From contig LVZB01000001.1 in NCBI GenBank assembly GCA_023101485.1, positions 1,420,001 to 1,484,000 on the forward strand: 64,000 bases of DNA, in the 5' to 3' direction. This document shows positions 49,973-60,523 of the stretch, one piece after another. Below the pieces are notes generated by a model. It was not told where the DNA came from, searched no databases, and was given only the letters and a program-made list of their open reading frames with translations. Within the stretch, counting starts at the first letter, position 1. Every line of letters begins with the position of its first letter. The DNA comes from Pasteurellaceae bacterium Macca. Lineage in GTDB: Bacteria; Pseudomonadota; Gammaproteobacteria; Enterobacterales; Pasteurellaceae. A program made the translations under genes and the position numbers.

Positions 49973-52378
49973 CTATTGAATCGCTTGTGCGGTTTTGCCT
50001 TTTTTTACCTTAATGCTTTTGGCAGAAGGGGGCAGAATATCAATCCCTTGGGGCGGATTTTCTAAGGCAATCGCCAACACTTCATCAATGGTTTCTACGG
50101 CGTGAATGCTTAGATTATCCTTAGCGTTTTGAGGAATTTCTTCAAGATCTTTCTCATTTTCTTTCGGAATAATCACTGTGGTAATACCGCCACGGTGTGC
50201 CGCAAGGAGTTTCTCTTTTAACCCTCCGATAGGTAATACTTTACCGCGTAAGGTAATTTCGCCGGTCATTGCCACATCAGCACGCACAGGGTTACCCGTT
50301 AAGCTAGACACAAGCGCGGTACACATTGCAATCCCTGCACTTGGGCCATCTTTTGGGGTCGCCCCTTCGGGAACATGAACATGAATATCCCGTTTTTCGT
50401 GGAAATCGGTGGCGATACCGAGTTTTTCAGCCCTTGCACGCACCACCATCATTGCTGCTTGAATGGACTCTTTCATCACATCCCCAAGAGAGCCGGTATA
50501 GGAGAATTTCCCCTTGCCAAGTACCGATGCCGTTTCAATGGTGAGTAAATCGCCGCCGACTTCTGTCCAAGCTAAGCCTGTAACTTCCCCAATGCGGTTT
50601 TGGCTATCCATTTTGCCGTAGTCAAAACGTTGCACACCGAGGTACTCTTTGAGGTTATCGGCGGAAACGGTGATGGATTTCAGCTTTTTATCAAGCACTA
50701 AGGCTTTGACTGCTTTACGGCAAATTTTGGCAATTTCACGCTCTAAATTACGCACACCCGCTTCACGGGTGTAGTAGCGAATAATGCTGAGAATCGCACT
50801 CTCTTTAATGGTTAATTCCCCTGATTTTAAGCCGTTATTTTCTTTCTGCTTCTCGACTAAATGCTCCAAAGCGATGTGCATTTTTTCATCTTCCGTGTAG
50901 CCAGAAAGGCGAATGACTTCCATACGGTCGAGGAGTGGTGCGGGAATATTCATCGAGTTTGAGGTTGCCACAAACATGACATCAGAAAGATCGTAATCCA
51001 CTTCGAGGTAGTGGTCGTTAAAGGCTTTATTCTGTTCAGGATCAAGCACTTCTAACAACGCAGAAGCTGGATCGCCACGCATATCTTGGGCCATTTTATC
51101 GATTTCATCGAGTAAAAAGAGTGGATTGCGAACGCCCACTTTTGCCATTTTTTGCATTAACGCCCCAGGCATTGAGCCGATGTAGGTTCGGCGATGACCA
51201 CGAATTTCCGCTTCATCACGCACCCCACCTAATGCCATACGCACATATTTTCGCCCGGTGGCGTTTGCAATGGATTGCCCCAGTGAGGTTTTTCCGACTC
51301 CCGGTGGGCCGACTAAGCAGAGAATAGGGCCTTTGAGCTTATTTAAACGGCTCTGCACGGCGAGGTATTCCACAATGCGTTCTTTGACGCGTTCTAAGCC
51401 GTAGTGATCTTTATCAAGGACGGCGAGAGCCTTGTGCAAATCTTTCTTAATAACAGACCGCTTGTGCCAAGGCATTTGTAAGATCCAATCAATATAACCG
51501 CGTACCACAGTCGCTTCCGAGGAGCTTTGTGGCATGGCTTTGAGTTTATTGAATTCGCTCTCTACTTTTTCTTTCACTTCGGCAGGTAATTTTGCCTCTT
51601 CAATTTTGGCTTTGAGCTTGTCGAGTTCGCTTTGTTCGGCATCTTCGCCGTTACCAAGTTCTTTTTGAATGGCTTTGATCTGCTCGTTGAGGTAGTAATC
51701 CCGTTGGTTTTTCTCCATCTGCTGTTTTACACGGTTGCGGATACGGCTTTCGGTTTCAAGGGTATCCAACTCCGTTGCCATTGCCACCAGTAGGGCTTCA
51801 AAACGTGCGGTTAAATTGGCTTCTTCCAGTAACGCTTGCTTTTGTTTTACCGAGGCAATGAGATTGGCGGCCATGGTGTCGGCGAGGCGATCTTCAAAGG
51901 TGATTTTTTGTAATTTCGGCAAAATTTCCGCAGGGATTTTTTTATTGCTTTTGACATAGTTTTCAAATTCTGCCAAGGTTGTTTTGGCGAGGGCTTTGAG
52001 TTCATCGTTTTGGTCGTCATAGTCTGACACCATCGGTTGCACCCCCGCCCAGAAACCATTTTCATCATCGTGGATATGCTCAATTTTGGCACGGACTTGC
52101 CCTTCCACAAGCACTTTAACCGTACCATCGGGGAGGTTAAGCATTTGAATGATGTTTGCCATGACACCAACATCGTAAATATCTTCCGTTGTGGGATCTT
52201 CATTATTGGGATCTTTTTGTGTGACTAAAAAGAGCTGTTTGTTATTTTCCATTGCTGAACGTAAGGCTTGAATTGACTTATCACGCCCAACAAAGAGTGG
52301 CATTACCATAAACGGGAAAACGACCACATCGCGCAGGGGTAGTAATGGTAATTCGATTGCTTTCTTTTTTCTTGCCAT
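49973..52378 (-). CDS. lon: ATP-dependent protease Lon
   Basis: Cytoplasmic AAA+ serine protease that degrades misfolded and regulatory proteins. N-terminal substrate-binding domain [20 protein letters not shown], coiled-coil middle (about 190-310), Walker [16 protein letters not shown] (about 358-372), Walker [13 protein letters not shown]. The catalytic serine is in [11 protein letters not shown] (near 681), with the lysine in [15 protein letters not shown]. 801 residues. An uptake core lies in the gene (51457-51465). Confidence 0.98.
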   Translation of the reverse strand: MARKKKAIELPLLPLRDVVVFPFMVMPLFVGRDKSIQALRSAMENNKQLFLVTQKDPNNEDPTTEDIYDVGVMANIIQMLNLPDGTVKVLVEGQVRAKIEHIHDDENGFWAGVQPMVSDYDDQNDELKALAKTTLAEFENYVKSNKKIPAEILPKLQKITFEDRLADTMAANLIASVKQKQALLEEANLTARFEALLVAMATELDTLETESRIRNRVKQQMEKNQRDYYLNEQIKAIQKELGNGEDAEQSELDKLKAKIEEAKLPAEVKEKVESEFNKLKAMPQSSSEATVVRGYIDWILQMPWHKRSVIKKDLHKALAVLDKDHYGLERVKERIVEYLAVQSRLNKLKGPILCLVGPPGVGKTSLGQSIANATGRKYVRMALGGVRDEAEIRGHRRTYIGSMPGALMQKMAKVGVRNPLFLLDEIDKMAQDMRGDPASALLEVLDPEQNKAFNDHYLEVDYDLSDVMFVATSNSMNIPAPLLDRMEVIRLSGYTEDEKMHIALEHLVEKQKENNGLKSGELTIKESAILSIIRYYTREAGVRNLEREIAKICRKAVKALVLDKKLKSITVSADNLKEYLGVQRFDYGKMDSQNRIGEVTGLAWTEVGGDLLTIETASVLGKGKFSYTGSLGDVMKESIQAAMMVVRARAEKLGIATDFHEKRDIHVHVPEGATPKDGPSAGIAMCTALVSSLTGNPVRADVAMTGEITLRGKVLPIGGLKEKLLAAHRGGITTVIIPKENEKDLEEIPQNAKDNLSIHAVETIDEVLAIALENPPQGIDILPPSAKSIKVKKGKTAQAIQ

Positions 52379-52409
52379 TTGAATGCTCTCCTAAAATAGA
52401 ATTTGCCCA

Positions 52410-52445
52410 TTATGGGGGTTGATTGAGGAAATACAAGGGGAAAGA
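52410..52445 (-). promoter_or_regulatory. Sigma-32-type heat-shock promoter of lon
   Basis: On the minus strand a -35 box CCCCTTGTAT and a -10 box CCCCATAA are separated by 13 bases, close to the sigma-32 consensus (CTTGAA, 13-15 bases, CCCCATNT). It ends about 32 bases before the lon start, with AGGAGA as SD. lon is a sigma-32 gene in E. coli. Confidence 0.7.
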
Positions 52446-52537
52446 TGCAGGAAAGGCGACAAAAAATAAAAGCATTCAAAACCGCTGTAAAAAATGCTAT
52501 ATTTCCCCCAATTTTTTGGCTAAATGGCAGAAGACAA

Positions 52538-53167
52538 ATGGCGGATTATCAAGATATTTCAATCGCATTGGCAGGGGTATGCCAAAGTGCAAGAATCGTA
52601 CAAGAGTTTGCCCATAATGGTTGGACAGATGACGACGCATTTCGCCAATCCCTTCGGAGTTTGTTAGTCACTGAACCCGACGATGTATTAGAGGTTTTTG
52701 GCGGAGAGCTTTATTACCTTGAATTAGGGTTAAACATTAGCCAACAGCAGTTAGGCGGTATGAGAGGACCTTTGAATACCGAAATCAGCCGTTACTGGAT
52801 TGGTATGCTAGCCCTTGCGGAGAAATTACAGAGAAATCCCCAAGCCAAACGGGAATTAACCCTACGTTTAGTTCAATTAGCTCGGCAAGTTCCACTCTAT
52901 GAGTATGATCTACTTCATGAGCAAATCATTTCAAATATTGCCGCCATTTACAGTGAGGTGATTAGCCCACTGGGCGCAAAGATCCATGTTGTCGGTATGG
53001 AAGAGTTTCTTTCCCGCCCTGAAATTCAAAAACGTGTTCGAGCAAGCCTCCTTGCCGGCGTTCGTGCCGCGACGTTATGGCAACAAGTGGGGGGATCGCG
53101 TTGGCAGTTCCTTTTTGCGCGCAAACGCCTTTTAGCCACCACGAAAGCACTTTATTCCTCATTATAA
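52538..53167 (+). CDS. hflD: High frequency lysogenization protein HflD
   Basis: Membrane-associated cytoplasmic protein; in E. coli it interacts with lambda CII. Conserved segments: YQDISIALAGVCQSARIVQE at the start, AAIYSEVISPLGAKIHVVG and VRASLLAGVRAATLWQQVGG near the end. I chose the ATG at 52538 (MADYQDISIAL, 209 aa), which aligns with E. coli HflD, rather than the in-frame ATG at 52445. It is directly upstream of purB (19 bases), the conserved order; mnmA, the usual upstream neighbour, is missing. Confidence 0.93.
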   Translation: MADYQDISIALAGVCQSARIVQEFAHNGWTDDDAFRQSLRSLLVTEPDDVLEVFGGELYYLELGLNISQQQLGGMRGPLNTEISRYWIGMLALAEKLQRNPQAKRELTLRLVQLARQVPLYEYDLLHEQIISNIAAIYSEVISPLGAKIHVVGMEEFLSRPEIQKRVRASLLAGVRAATLWQQVGGSRWQFLFARKRLLATTKALYSSL

Positions 53168-53186
53168 TTCTACGGAGAACTCGTAA

Positions 53187-54557
<1,371 letters not shown>

Positions 54558-54672
54558 GTTTGGCGATTTTCTTCCCTTTCTAAGCACAACAAGCGGTCAA
54601 ATTTTTCCAACATTTTGTTCATTTGACCCTTGTTGTTTCCTTTATTTGAACGATGCCCAGAGAGAAATTAAG

Positions 54673-55434
54673 ATGAAGCAATCTATTCGACACCAAAAAA
54701 TCATTCAACTGATTACCCAACGGGGCTATGTCAGTACAGAAGAGTTGGTGGCTGAATTGGCGGTGAGTTCGCAAACCATTCGCCGAGATTTGAATGAATT
54801 AGCCGAAAATAATTTAATTCGCCGTCATCATGGAGGCGCAGGTTCGCCATCAAGTAGTGAAAATAGTGATTATATCGACCGCAAACACTTTTTCTCTCAA
54901 CAAAAAAATATCATTGGAAATCGCGTGGCAGAGATGATCCCTAACGGGGCTTCCCTCTTTTTGGATATTGGCACGACTGCCGAAGCCATTGCCGCTGCGT
55001 TATGTCAGAAGCAGAATTTGCGTATTGTGACCAATAATCTCAACGCTGCTCATTTGTTGATGCATAAAGAAGATTTTCAAATCACGATTGCAGGTGGCGG
55101 ATTACGCCCCGATGGTGGCATTATTGGTGAAGCGACGGTCAATTTTATCGACCAATTTCGCCTTGATTACTGCATTTTAGGCATCAGCGCCGTTGAGTCA
55201 GACGGCTCAATGATGGATTATGACTACCATGAAGTGCAAGTTAAGCGAGCGTTAATGCGAAATGCACGTCATATTGTGCTTGCTACCGATCATTCTAAAT
55301 TTAGCCGTAATGCCATAGTGCGTTTAGGAAATATTAAAGAAATCAACCACTTATTTACTAATCGAGCATTACCTCCAGCTTTACAAGACTACCTAATTCA
55401 CAGTGATGTGAATGTGCATATTTGCCAAGAATAA
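54673..55434 (+). CDS. glpR: DeoR-family glycerol-3-phosphate regulon repressor GlpR
   Basis: Repressor of glycerol and glycerol-3-phosphate catabolism, released by glycerol 3-phosphate. N-terminal DeoR helix-turn-helix ([40 protein letters not shown]), then the sugar-phosphate sensor domain with [27 protein letters not shown] and [20 protein letters not shown] chose the ATG at 54673 ([14 protein letters not shown], 253 aa), as in E. coli, over 54646. The stop overlaps the ubiA start. No glp genes are nearby. Confidence 0.93.
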   Translation: MKQSIRHQKIIQLITQRGYVSTEELVAELAVSSQTIRRDLNELAENNLIRRHHGGAGSPSSSENSDYIDRKHFFSQQKNIIGNRVAEMIPNGASLFLDIGTTAEAIAAALCQKQNLRIVTNNLNAAHLLMHKEDFQITIAGGGLRPDGGIIGEATVNFIDQFRLDYCILGISAVESDGSMMDYDYHEVQVKRALMRNARHIVLATDHSKFSRNAIVRLGNIKEINHLFTNRALPPALQDYLIHSDVNVHICQE

Positions 55435-56312
55435 TGAAAACACACTTTACCGCTGAAAAATGGCGCGCGTATATGCAGTTAATGCGCCTTGATAAACCCA
55501 TTGGCACACTGTTACTTCTTTGGCCAACGTTATGGGCATTATTTAGTGCCACCGGTGGCGTACCAAATTTGGGTATTCTGCTGATTTTCATTTTGGGCGT
55601 CATTGTTATGCGCGCGGCGGGCTGTGTTATCAATGATTATGCCGATCGTCATATTGACGGCAGTGTAAAACGCACCACACAACGCCCTTTGGTAACCGGG
55701 AAAGCGACGGAAGGCGAGGCCAAAGCGTTATTTGCGTTCCTCATTACAATCGCGTTCTTATTAGTGCTTTTGCTGAATACTTACACGATCTTGCTTTCCG
55801 TTGTGGCAGTGTTGCTTGCCACCCTTTACCCCTTTATGAAACGCTATACCCATTTGCCCCAATTTGTACTTGGTATGGCATTTGGCTGGTCAATTCCAAT
55901 GGCATTTGGTGCAGTAGGGGAATCTTTACCCCTTGAATGTTGGTTACTCTTCTTCGCAAATCTTGCTTGGACGGTGGCGTACGATACTCAATATGCGATG
56001 GTTGATCGTGATGATGACCTTCGTATCGGGGTAAAATCCACCGCCATTTTATTTGCCCAATATGACAATAAAATTATTGCTTTATTGCAAGGCATCGCCC
56101 TCTCTTTGCTCACGGCTTTTGGTATCCTCCAGCAATTTTCAGCGGGGTATTTTATCGTCTTAGCATTAACGGCTAGTTTGTTTATCTATCAATGTTGGCT
56201 CACTAAACAGCGCCAACGAGAAGCCTGTTTTAAAGCTTTTTTGAACAATAATTATGTCGGATTAGGCGTATTTCTTGCCATTTTAGTGGGGTATATCGGA
56301 GCAAATAGTTGA
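55434..56312 (+). CDS. ubiA: 4-hydroxybenzoate octaprenyltransferase UbiA
   Basis: Inner-membrane prenyltransferase of ubiquinone synthesis. It has about eight helices and the two Asp-rich prenyl-diphosphate motifs: [15 protein letters not shown] (about 66-80) and [20 protein letters not shown] (about 184-203). The start ATG at 55434 shares its A with the glpR stop codon (TAATG), so translation is probably coupled; the upstream ATG at 55422 would add 4 residues inside glpR. 292 residues, near E. coli 290. ubiC is not adjacent. Confidence 0.96.
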   Translation: MKTHFTAEKWRAYMQLMRLDKPIGTLLLLWPTLWALFSATGGVPNLGILLIFILGVIVMRAAGCVINDYADRHIDGSVKRTTQRPLVTGKATEGEAKALFAFLITIAFLLVLLLNTYTILLSVVAVLLATLYPFMKRYTHLPQFVLGMAFGWSIPMAFGAVGESLPLECWLLFFANLAWTVAYDTQYAMVDRDDDLRIGVKSTAILFAQYDNKIIALLQGIALSLLTAFGILQQFSAGYFIVLALTASLFIYQCWLTKQRQREACFKAFLNNNYVGLGVFLAILVGYIGANS

Positions 56313-56391
56313 TGAAAATTAGCTTAAAGCAAATTATCCAAAAAATTTGACCGCTTGTTTGTGAGTTTACCTCTCAGCTGTTCCATGACAT

Positions 56392-56412
56392 CTCCCCCGT
56401 AAATAGGGGGAG
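56392..56412. terminator. Hairpin between convergent ubiA and the Slam gene
   Basis: Stem CTCCCCC / GGGGGAG with a 7-base loop, 34 bases downstream of an uptake core (56350-56358). T runs are weak on both strands; possible bidirectional terminator. Confidence 0.5.
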
Positions 56413-56462
56413 TGGAAGTTTATTGAGGGATAACGCCCTTTTGCTCTGATTGTAGAAAAAGG

Positions 56463-57944
56463 CTAGAAGTGCTTACTAAATTCTAAAAACAGGCGATGTT
56501 TATCGTAGCTGTAAAAGACGTGATTACTCCGCGTACGGGTAAAGTTATAGGTTAAGCGAGGGGTGATCCCTTTCCAGTGAATGGCACGGTGCCACACTGA
56601 GGCTTGGAAACCAAGTTCCTTATTACGTTGCGTAATTTGGAAAATTGGCATCGGTGCTTTGTAGCGTTTTTGCCCATAGCTGACGGATAAACGGCTTGAA
56701 AGCCCTTTCCCCCACTCTTGTCCCCAGCCTAAATTGATGCTACGGCGGAAGTAGCTATCATCTTTATCCCGCGTGGCTGTGCGTTGGTAGGAGAGGTTGC
56801 TAAACCAATACTGCTTCGCATTTGCCACATAGACTAAACCTAACGAGCCAAAATGGGCGTTACCGTTTAAGTGTTTTCGCTGAGTGTAACGTTGTTCGCT
56901 ATATTCATAGCTACCATTGAGTTGCCATTTTGGATTGAACCAATAGTTCATATCTAGGCTTACCCCGCCGGCTTTGGAAAAGCGTTTTAAGGTATCACTT
57001 TTGGCAGAGCCACCGGCGTAGAGAGTTTGCTCCATAAAAGGCGCAAGGCTCACATTATATTTGGCATTTTGAAAGCCGATACCGAAGCTACCGCGGTTAG
57101 TGATTTCGTTATATTTTCGGTTATCCCAGTAATATTTACCGTTGCTATTTAAACGCAGTTCATTAAAGAAACCATTTCCCCAAGACCATTTTTTACCCAC
57201 GTTGAGATTAAAGCCTATACCTTGGGCGGATTCCCGTTTCGGCGCAGTCCATCTGCCGTAGGTTGTGCCGGCTTTGGGGGCGTTGTTGATATTCGGATCG
57301 TTAAGATAGGTTAAGCCACCGCTGAATGTCCAGCGATCACGGCGGTTAATGGCTTCAAGCCATTTATCGAGTTCGGCTTGATCCTGTGGGTTTTGTACTT
57401 CTGAACGGAGCTTCTTGAATTGATCTTCGGCGGCTTCTAGCTCGTTGTTAGCGGTTAAAGCCATGGCCAGTTGCAGGCGAATTAAGGCGTGGTCGGGGTA
57501 TTTTGCCAATAATTCGCGGTATAAATGGATCGATTTGCCATAATCTTGCTCTGATTTTGCCACAATCGCTTGTGCCCATTGGCTTAATGTTGGATCTTGA
57601 TACTGTTGAGGAATTTGCTGATAAATTGGGTAGAGCAGGGCGACATTTTCGTCGTTACTTTGCATCAAGGCTGGGAGTAGGGCGCGAATCAGTAAATCGG
57701 GGTGCTGTGCTAATTCCGCTTTGCTCATAGACACACTTTTTTCTGTATTCGCCGTTTGCACAGGATGGCGGTGCTGAGATTGGGTATGAATTGGCGTTGG
57801 CTGTTGGTCTTGAATACGTTGGTCATCAAGACGTTCTGCCACTTTTTGTTCTATCTGTGCATTGCTTTGCTCGTGGGGCAAGGTGTCGGCAAAAGCGAGG
57901 GGAGCGAGTGCTAGTAACGTACTTGGGAGTAAATAATTTCGCAT
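56463..57944 (-). CDS. Slam-type surface lipoprotein assembly modifier
   Basis: Outer-membrane protein that moves lipoproteins to the cell surface (Slam/DUF560 family). Signal peptide MRNYLLPSTLLALAPLAFA, then a periplasmic domain (about 20-190) with TPR-like helices (DYGKSIHLYRELLAKYPDHA, LIRLQLAMALTANNELEAAE). The C-terminal 14-strand-type barrel starts at RWTFSGGLTYLNDPNINNAP, a Slam hallmark, and ends LFLEFSKHF with the terminal Phe of outer-membrane proteins. I chose the ATG at 57944 (493 aa); the in-frame ATG at 58001 would bury the signal peptide. A likely substrate is the lipoprotein at 49063-49902. Confidence 0.88.
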   Translation of the reverse strand: MRNYLLPSTLLALAPLAFADTLPHEQSNAQIEQKVAERLDDQRIQDQQPTPIHTQSQHRHPVQTANTEKSVSMSKAELAQHPDLLIRALLPALMQSNDENVALLYPIYQQIPQQYQDPTLSQWAQAIVAKSEQDYGKSIHLYRELLAKYPDHALIRLQLAMALTANNELEAAEDQFKKLRSEVQNPQDQAELDKWLEAINRRDRWTFSGGLTYLNDPNINNAPKAGTTYGRWTAPKRESAQGIGFNLNVGKKWSWGNGFFNELRLNSNGKYYWDNRKYNEITNRGSFGIGFQNAKYNVSLAPFMEQTLYAGGSAKSDTLKRFSKAGGVSLDMNYWFNPKWQLNGSYEYSEQRYTQRKHLNGNAHFGSLGLVYVANAKQYWFSNLSYQRTATRDKDDSYFRRSINLGWGQEWGKGLSSRLSVSYGQKRYKAPMPIFQITQRNKELGFQASVWHRAIHWKGITPRLTYNFTRTRSNHVFYSYDKHRLFLEFSKHF

Positions 57945-58071
57945 TGTATAACTCAAATCTCGTGAAATGATGGATAACAAGCGGTCGATTTTAGATAACA
58001 TTTTGTACCGTCAAGATCGACCGCCCAAGCTAGATGAGAATAGTTTACATTTCTTTAATTATCATCACAAG

Positions 58072-58881
58072 TTAAATGACGGCTAATTTTTCCAAGGCGT
58101 CAAGAATACCGTCTTGCTCAATCGGCAAAGTAACGTAATCCGCCACGGCTTTTAGTTGCGGATTGCCATTGCCCATTGCCACGCCAAAACCAACAGTAGA
58201 AAGCATTTCTAAATCATTTAAACCATCACCAAATGCCATCGCATTTTCGGCATTGATATTGAGGTGGGCTAAGATGTCTAAAATCCCTCGTGCTTTGGAA
58301 TTTTGCTTATTCAGTAGATCGACGGAGTATTCATGCCAACGCACTTCTTTTAAATCGTCTTCCAGCACCCCAGCTTCAATGACGGCTTGGGTCTGTTCTT
58401 GGGGGAAAAATGCCAGAAGCTGTAAAACCAGGTGGTTGCGGTAGTAGTCAGGGGCAACGATATAATCATTTTTAATCAATTCAAGGGCGTTTTGAATTTC
58501 AGGGGTATCACGGGAAACGGCGATCTCATCGGGGCAAACAAAGGCGTATTCAATCCCTAGGGCTTGGAGCTTGGTGACAGCCCGTTCAATGCGAGAGGTA
58601 GAAAGGGGATACTGGCTAATGACCTTGCCTTGATAGAGATTGTATTGCCCATTGGTCGTTACAAAAAGTTCAAAACCGGCGGGGCTCATCAAAGGCTTTA
58701 ATGCCGAAGGAAAAGCCCCAAAGGTTCGCCCTGTGGCAATCGCTGGAATAATACCTTTGGCGCATAAACGGGGAACGACCTCATCAAAAATAGAGCGAGG
58801 GATACGATCTTCTTTGTGGTAGTAAAGGGTTTCGTCAATATCGAAAAAGACGATTTGAATAGGGTGTTTTAATGGTTTCAT
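58072..58881 (-). CDS. Cof-type HAD-IIB family sugar-phosphate phosphatase
   Basis: Cytoplasmic haloacid-dehalogenase-type hydrolase of the Cof/YidA group, which dephosphorylates small sugar phosphates or cofactor intermediates. Motif I is FFDIDETLYY (first Asp as nucleophile, about residues 12-21), motif II TGRTFG, and motif IV GDGLNDLEML (about 218-227). The C2B cap domain lies between. 269 residues, normal length. Substrate not predictable. Divergent from comF. Confidence 0.9.
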   Translation of the reverse strand: MKPLKHPIQIVFFDIDETLYYHKEDRIPRSIFDEVVPRLCAKGIIPAIATGRTFGAFPSALKPLMSPAGFELFVTTNGQYNLYQGKVISQYPLSTSRIERAVTKLQALGIEYAFVCPDEIAVSRDTPEIQNALELIKNDYIVAPDYYRNHLVLQLLAFFPQEQTQAVIEAGVLEDDLKEVRWHEYSVDLLNKQNSKARGILDILAHLNINAENAMAFGDGLNDLEMLSTVGFGVAMGNGNPQLKAVADYVTLPIEQDGILDALEKLAVI

Positions 58882-58913
58882 AGGATTTCCTCAAAAAGGC
58901 AATAATTTTACGG

Positions 58914-58935
58914 TTTTTCGATTCATATCACAAAA
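58914..58935 (+). promoter_or_regulatory. CRP-S-like competence site upstream of comF
   Basis: TTCGA (58917-58921), TTCATA, TCACA (58928-58932), flanked by TTT and AAA. The left half carries the C at the position that distinguishes CRP-S (TGCGA) from CRP-N (TGTGA) sites. CRP-S sites need Sxy (TfoX) as well as CRP and drive the competence regulon in Pasteurellaceae, which includes comF. Confidence 0.6.
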
Positions 58936-58988
58936 ATTTCCCCAAATAAGCGCAAAAAAATTGATAGAGTACAAGAAAAGGAGAAAAA

Positions 58989-59666
58989 ATGACCATTTGG
59001 GGATGCCGTTGTTTTCATTGTGAGGGGCGGCTTGGGATTTCGCATCACGGTTATTGTTGCCGTTGTTATCGTGAGATCAAACGCCCCCACAGTTGTGCCC
59101 GTTGTGGTATGCCGTTACCGCATGATGAACAAGGCTGTGGCTATTGCTTACAAAATGAAGTGAAGTGGCACAGTTTGGTGCAAGGCGGTGCTTATCAGCC
59201 ACCGCTTTCTCACTGGATTCATCAATTCAAATATCAGCAAGGTTTTTACCTCGATCAACCCCTTGCCCGTCTGCTGTTACTCGCCATTTTGCAAGCCAAG
59301 CGAGAGCGAGGGTTAATTCTGCCAGAGGTGATTTTACCCGTACCGCTTTTTTGGCAACGCCATTGGCGACGGGGCTATAATCAAGGGGAGTTGATTAGCC
59401 GATTTTTGGCAAAATGGTTAGACATTCCCCTTGACCGCCAAAGCCTTATTCGGCAACAAGCAACGCCCCCTCAGCAGGGGCTAGATGCTGCCGCTCGGCG
59501 GCGAAATTTACGCGGGGCATTCACTTACCAACCTCAAAAAGCCTATCAACGGGTGGCAGTGGTTGATGATGTGCTCACCACGGGCTCAACCTTGAATAGT
59601 ATTTGTACCGAATTGCTGAAAGCCGGCGTGAAAGAGATCCAAGTTTGGGTCGTTGCTCGGGCTTAG
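58989..59666 (+). CDS. comF: ComF family DNA uptake/processing protein
   Basis: Cytoplasmic protein needed for natural transformation, thought to act on incoming DNA. N-terminal cysteine-rich zinc finger (CRCFHCEGRL, CCRCYRE, CARCGMP, GCGYC; residues about 6-54), then a phosphoribosyltransferase fold with the PRPP loop VAVVDDVLTTGSTLN (about 189-203). 225 residues, normal for Pasteurellaceae ComF. GGAG lies 7 bases upstream. The last 4 bases overlap the convergent TatD-type gene. Confidence 0.93.
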   Translation: MTIWGCRCFHCEGRLGISHHGYCCRCYREIKRPHSCARCGMPLPHDEQGCGYCLQNEVKWHSLVQGGAYQPPLSHWIHQFKYQQGFYLDQPLARLLLLAILQAKRERGLILPEVILPVPLFWQRHWRRGYNQGELISRFLAKWLDIPLDRQSLIRQQATPPQQGLDAAARRRNLRGAFTYQPQKAYQRVAVVDDVLTTGSTLNSICTELLKAGVKEIQVWVVARA

Positions 59667-60463
59667 CCTGCCTTGTGCCAAAAGAGGGCTTCACTGGTTT
59701 GCCAAATACATTCTGCAATTTGTTCGGGGCTTTCGGAGCGAAGTTCGCAAAGGCTTTGGAAGGTCACTTTTAATCGCTCAGGGCGATTAGGTTGCCCTTG
59801 AAAACCAAACACCGGCATATCGGGGGCATCGGTTTCCAAGAGTAACGATTCTAAGGGGAGCTTGCGGATCGTTTCCCGTGTTTTTTGGGCGCGAGCATAG
59901 GTAATTGTGCCTCCAACCCCGATTTTATACCCTAAATCGACAAAGCGTTTCGCCTGTTCAAAACTGCCCGCAAAGCCATGAACGACGCCCGTTTTTGGCA
60001 GTTGTGCTTTTTTGAGAAAAACCGCAAGGGTATCGTGGCTTTTGCGAGAATGTAAATTCACCGGCAAATCATACTGTTTGGCTAGGGCGAGCTGTGCTTC
60101 TAAAAAGGTTTGTTGCTTATGCCAGAGTTCAGCCGTGCAAACAGCTTCCACGCCTTTTTCTAAGCCAATTTCTGCCACGGCGGTGCAGTGGGTATCCCTT
60201 TGGGCAAGGCGTTGGGCTAATTCATCAAGATCCGCGAGTGTATGTTGTTGAATATAAAGGGGGTGTAGCCCTAAACCATACACCACATTCTGCCTTGCTT
60301 GCTGGCTACAAGCGGTCACTTTTTGGAAGTTTTTTGCCCAGACTGCCACAACCATAAGGCGTGTTATACCAGCTTGTTCAGATTGTGCCACTAATTCAGG
60401 GATTGAGAGGTTGAGATCTTGGGCAAGGTAGTCGAGGTGGGTGTGGGTGTCGAAAAATATCAT
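59663..60463 (-). CDS. TatD-family metal-dependent hydrolase (YjjV-like)
   Basis: TIM-barrel metal hydrolase of the TatD family, several members of which are DNases. The metal-binding HxH is in FFDTHTHLDYL (residues 3-13). Other conserved residues: the glutamate in AEIGLEKG, VNLHSRKSH, VVHGFAGS, and the final aspartate in LLETDAPDMP (about 208-217). 266 residues, and the context and length resemble E. coli YjjV. Contains an uptake core (60308-60316). Confidence 0.9.
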   Translation of the reverse strand: MIFFDTHTHLDYLAQDLNLSIPELVAQSEQAGITRLMVVAVWAKNFQKVTACSQQARQNVVYGLGLHPLYIQQHTLADLDELAQRLAQRDTHCTAVAEIGLEKGVEAVCTAELWHKQQTFLEAQLALAKQYDLPVNLHSRKSHDTLAVFLKKAQLPKTGVVHGFAGSFEQAKRFVDLGYKIGVGGTITYARAQKTRETIRKLPLESLLLETDAPDMPVFGFQGQPNRPERLKVTFQSLCELRSESPEQIAECIWQTSEALFWHKAG

Positions 60464-60479
60464 AAAGGTATCTGTTAGG

Positions 60480-60512
60480 AAAAAGAAAAGCGAGGTTTCT
60501 ACCTCGCTTTTA
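60480..60512 (-). terminator. Terminator of the CstA-family gene
   Basis: Perfect 11-bp stem AAAAGCGAGGT / ACCTCGCTTTT with a 4-base loop, followed on the minus strand by CTTTTTCC, 11 bases after the stop codon. Confidence 0.85.
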
Positions 60513-60523
60513 GGATGATGTGA

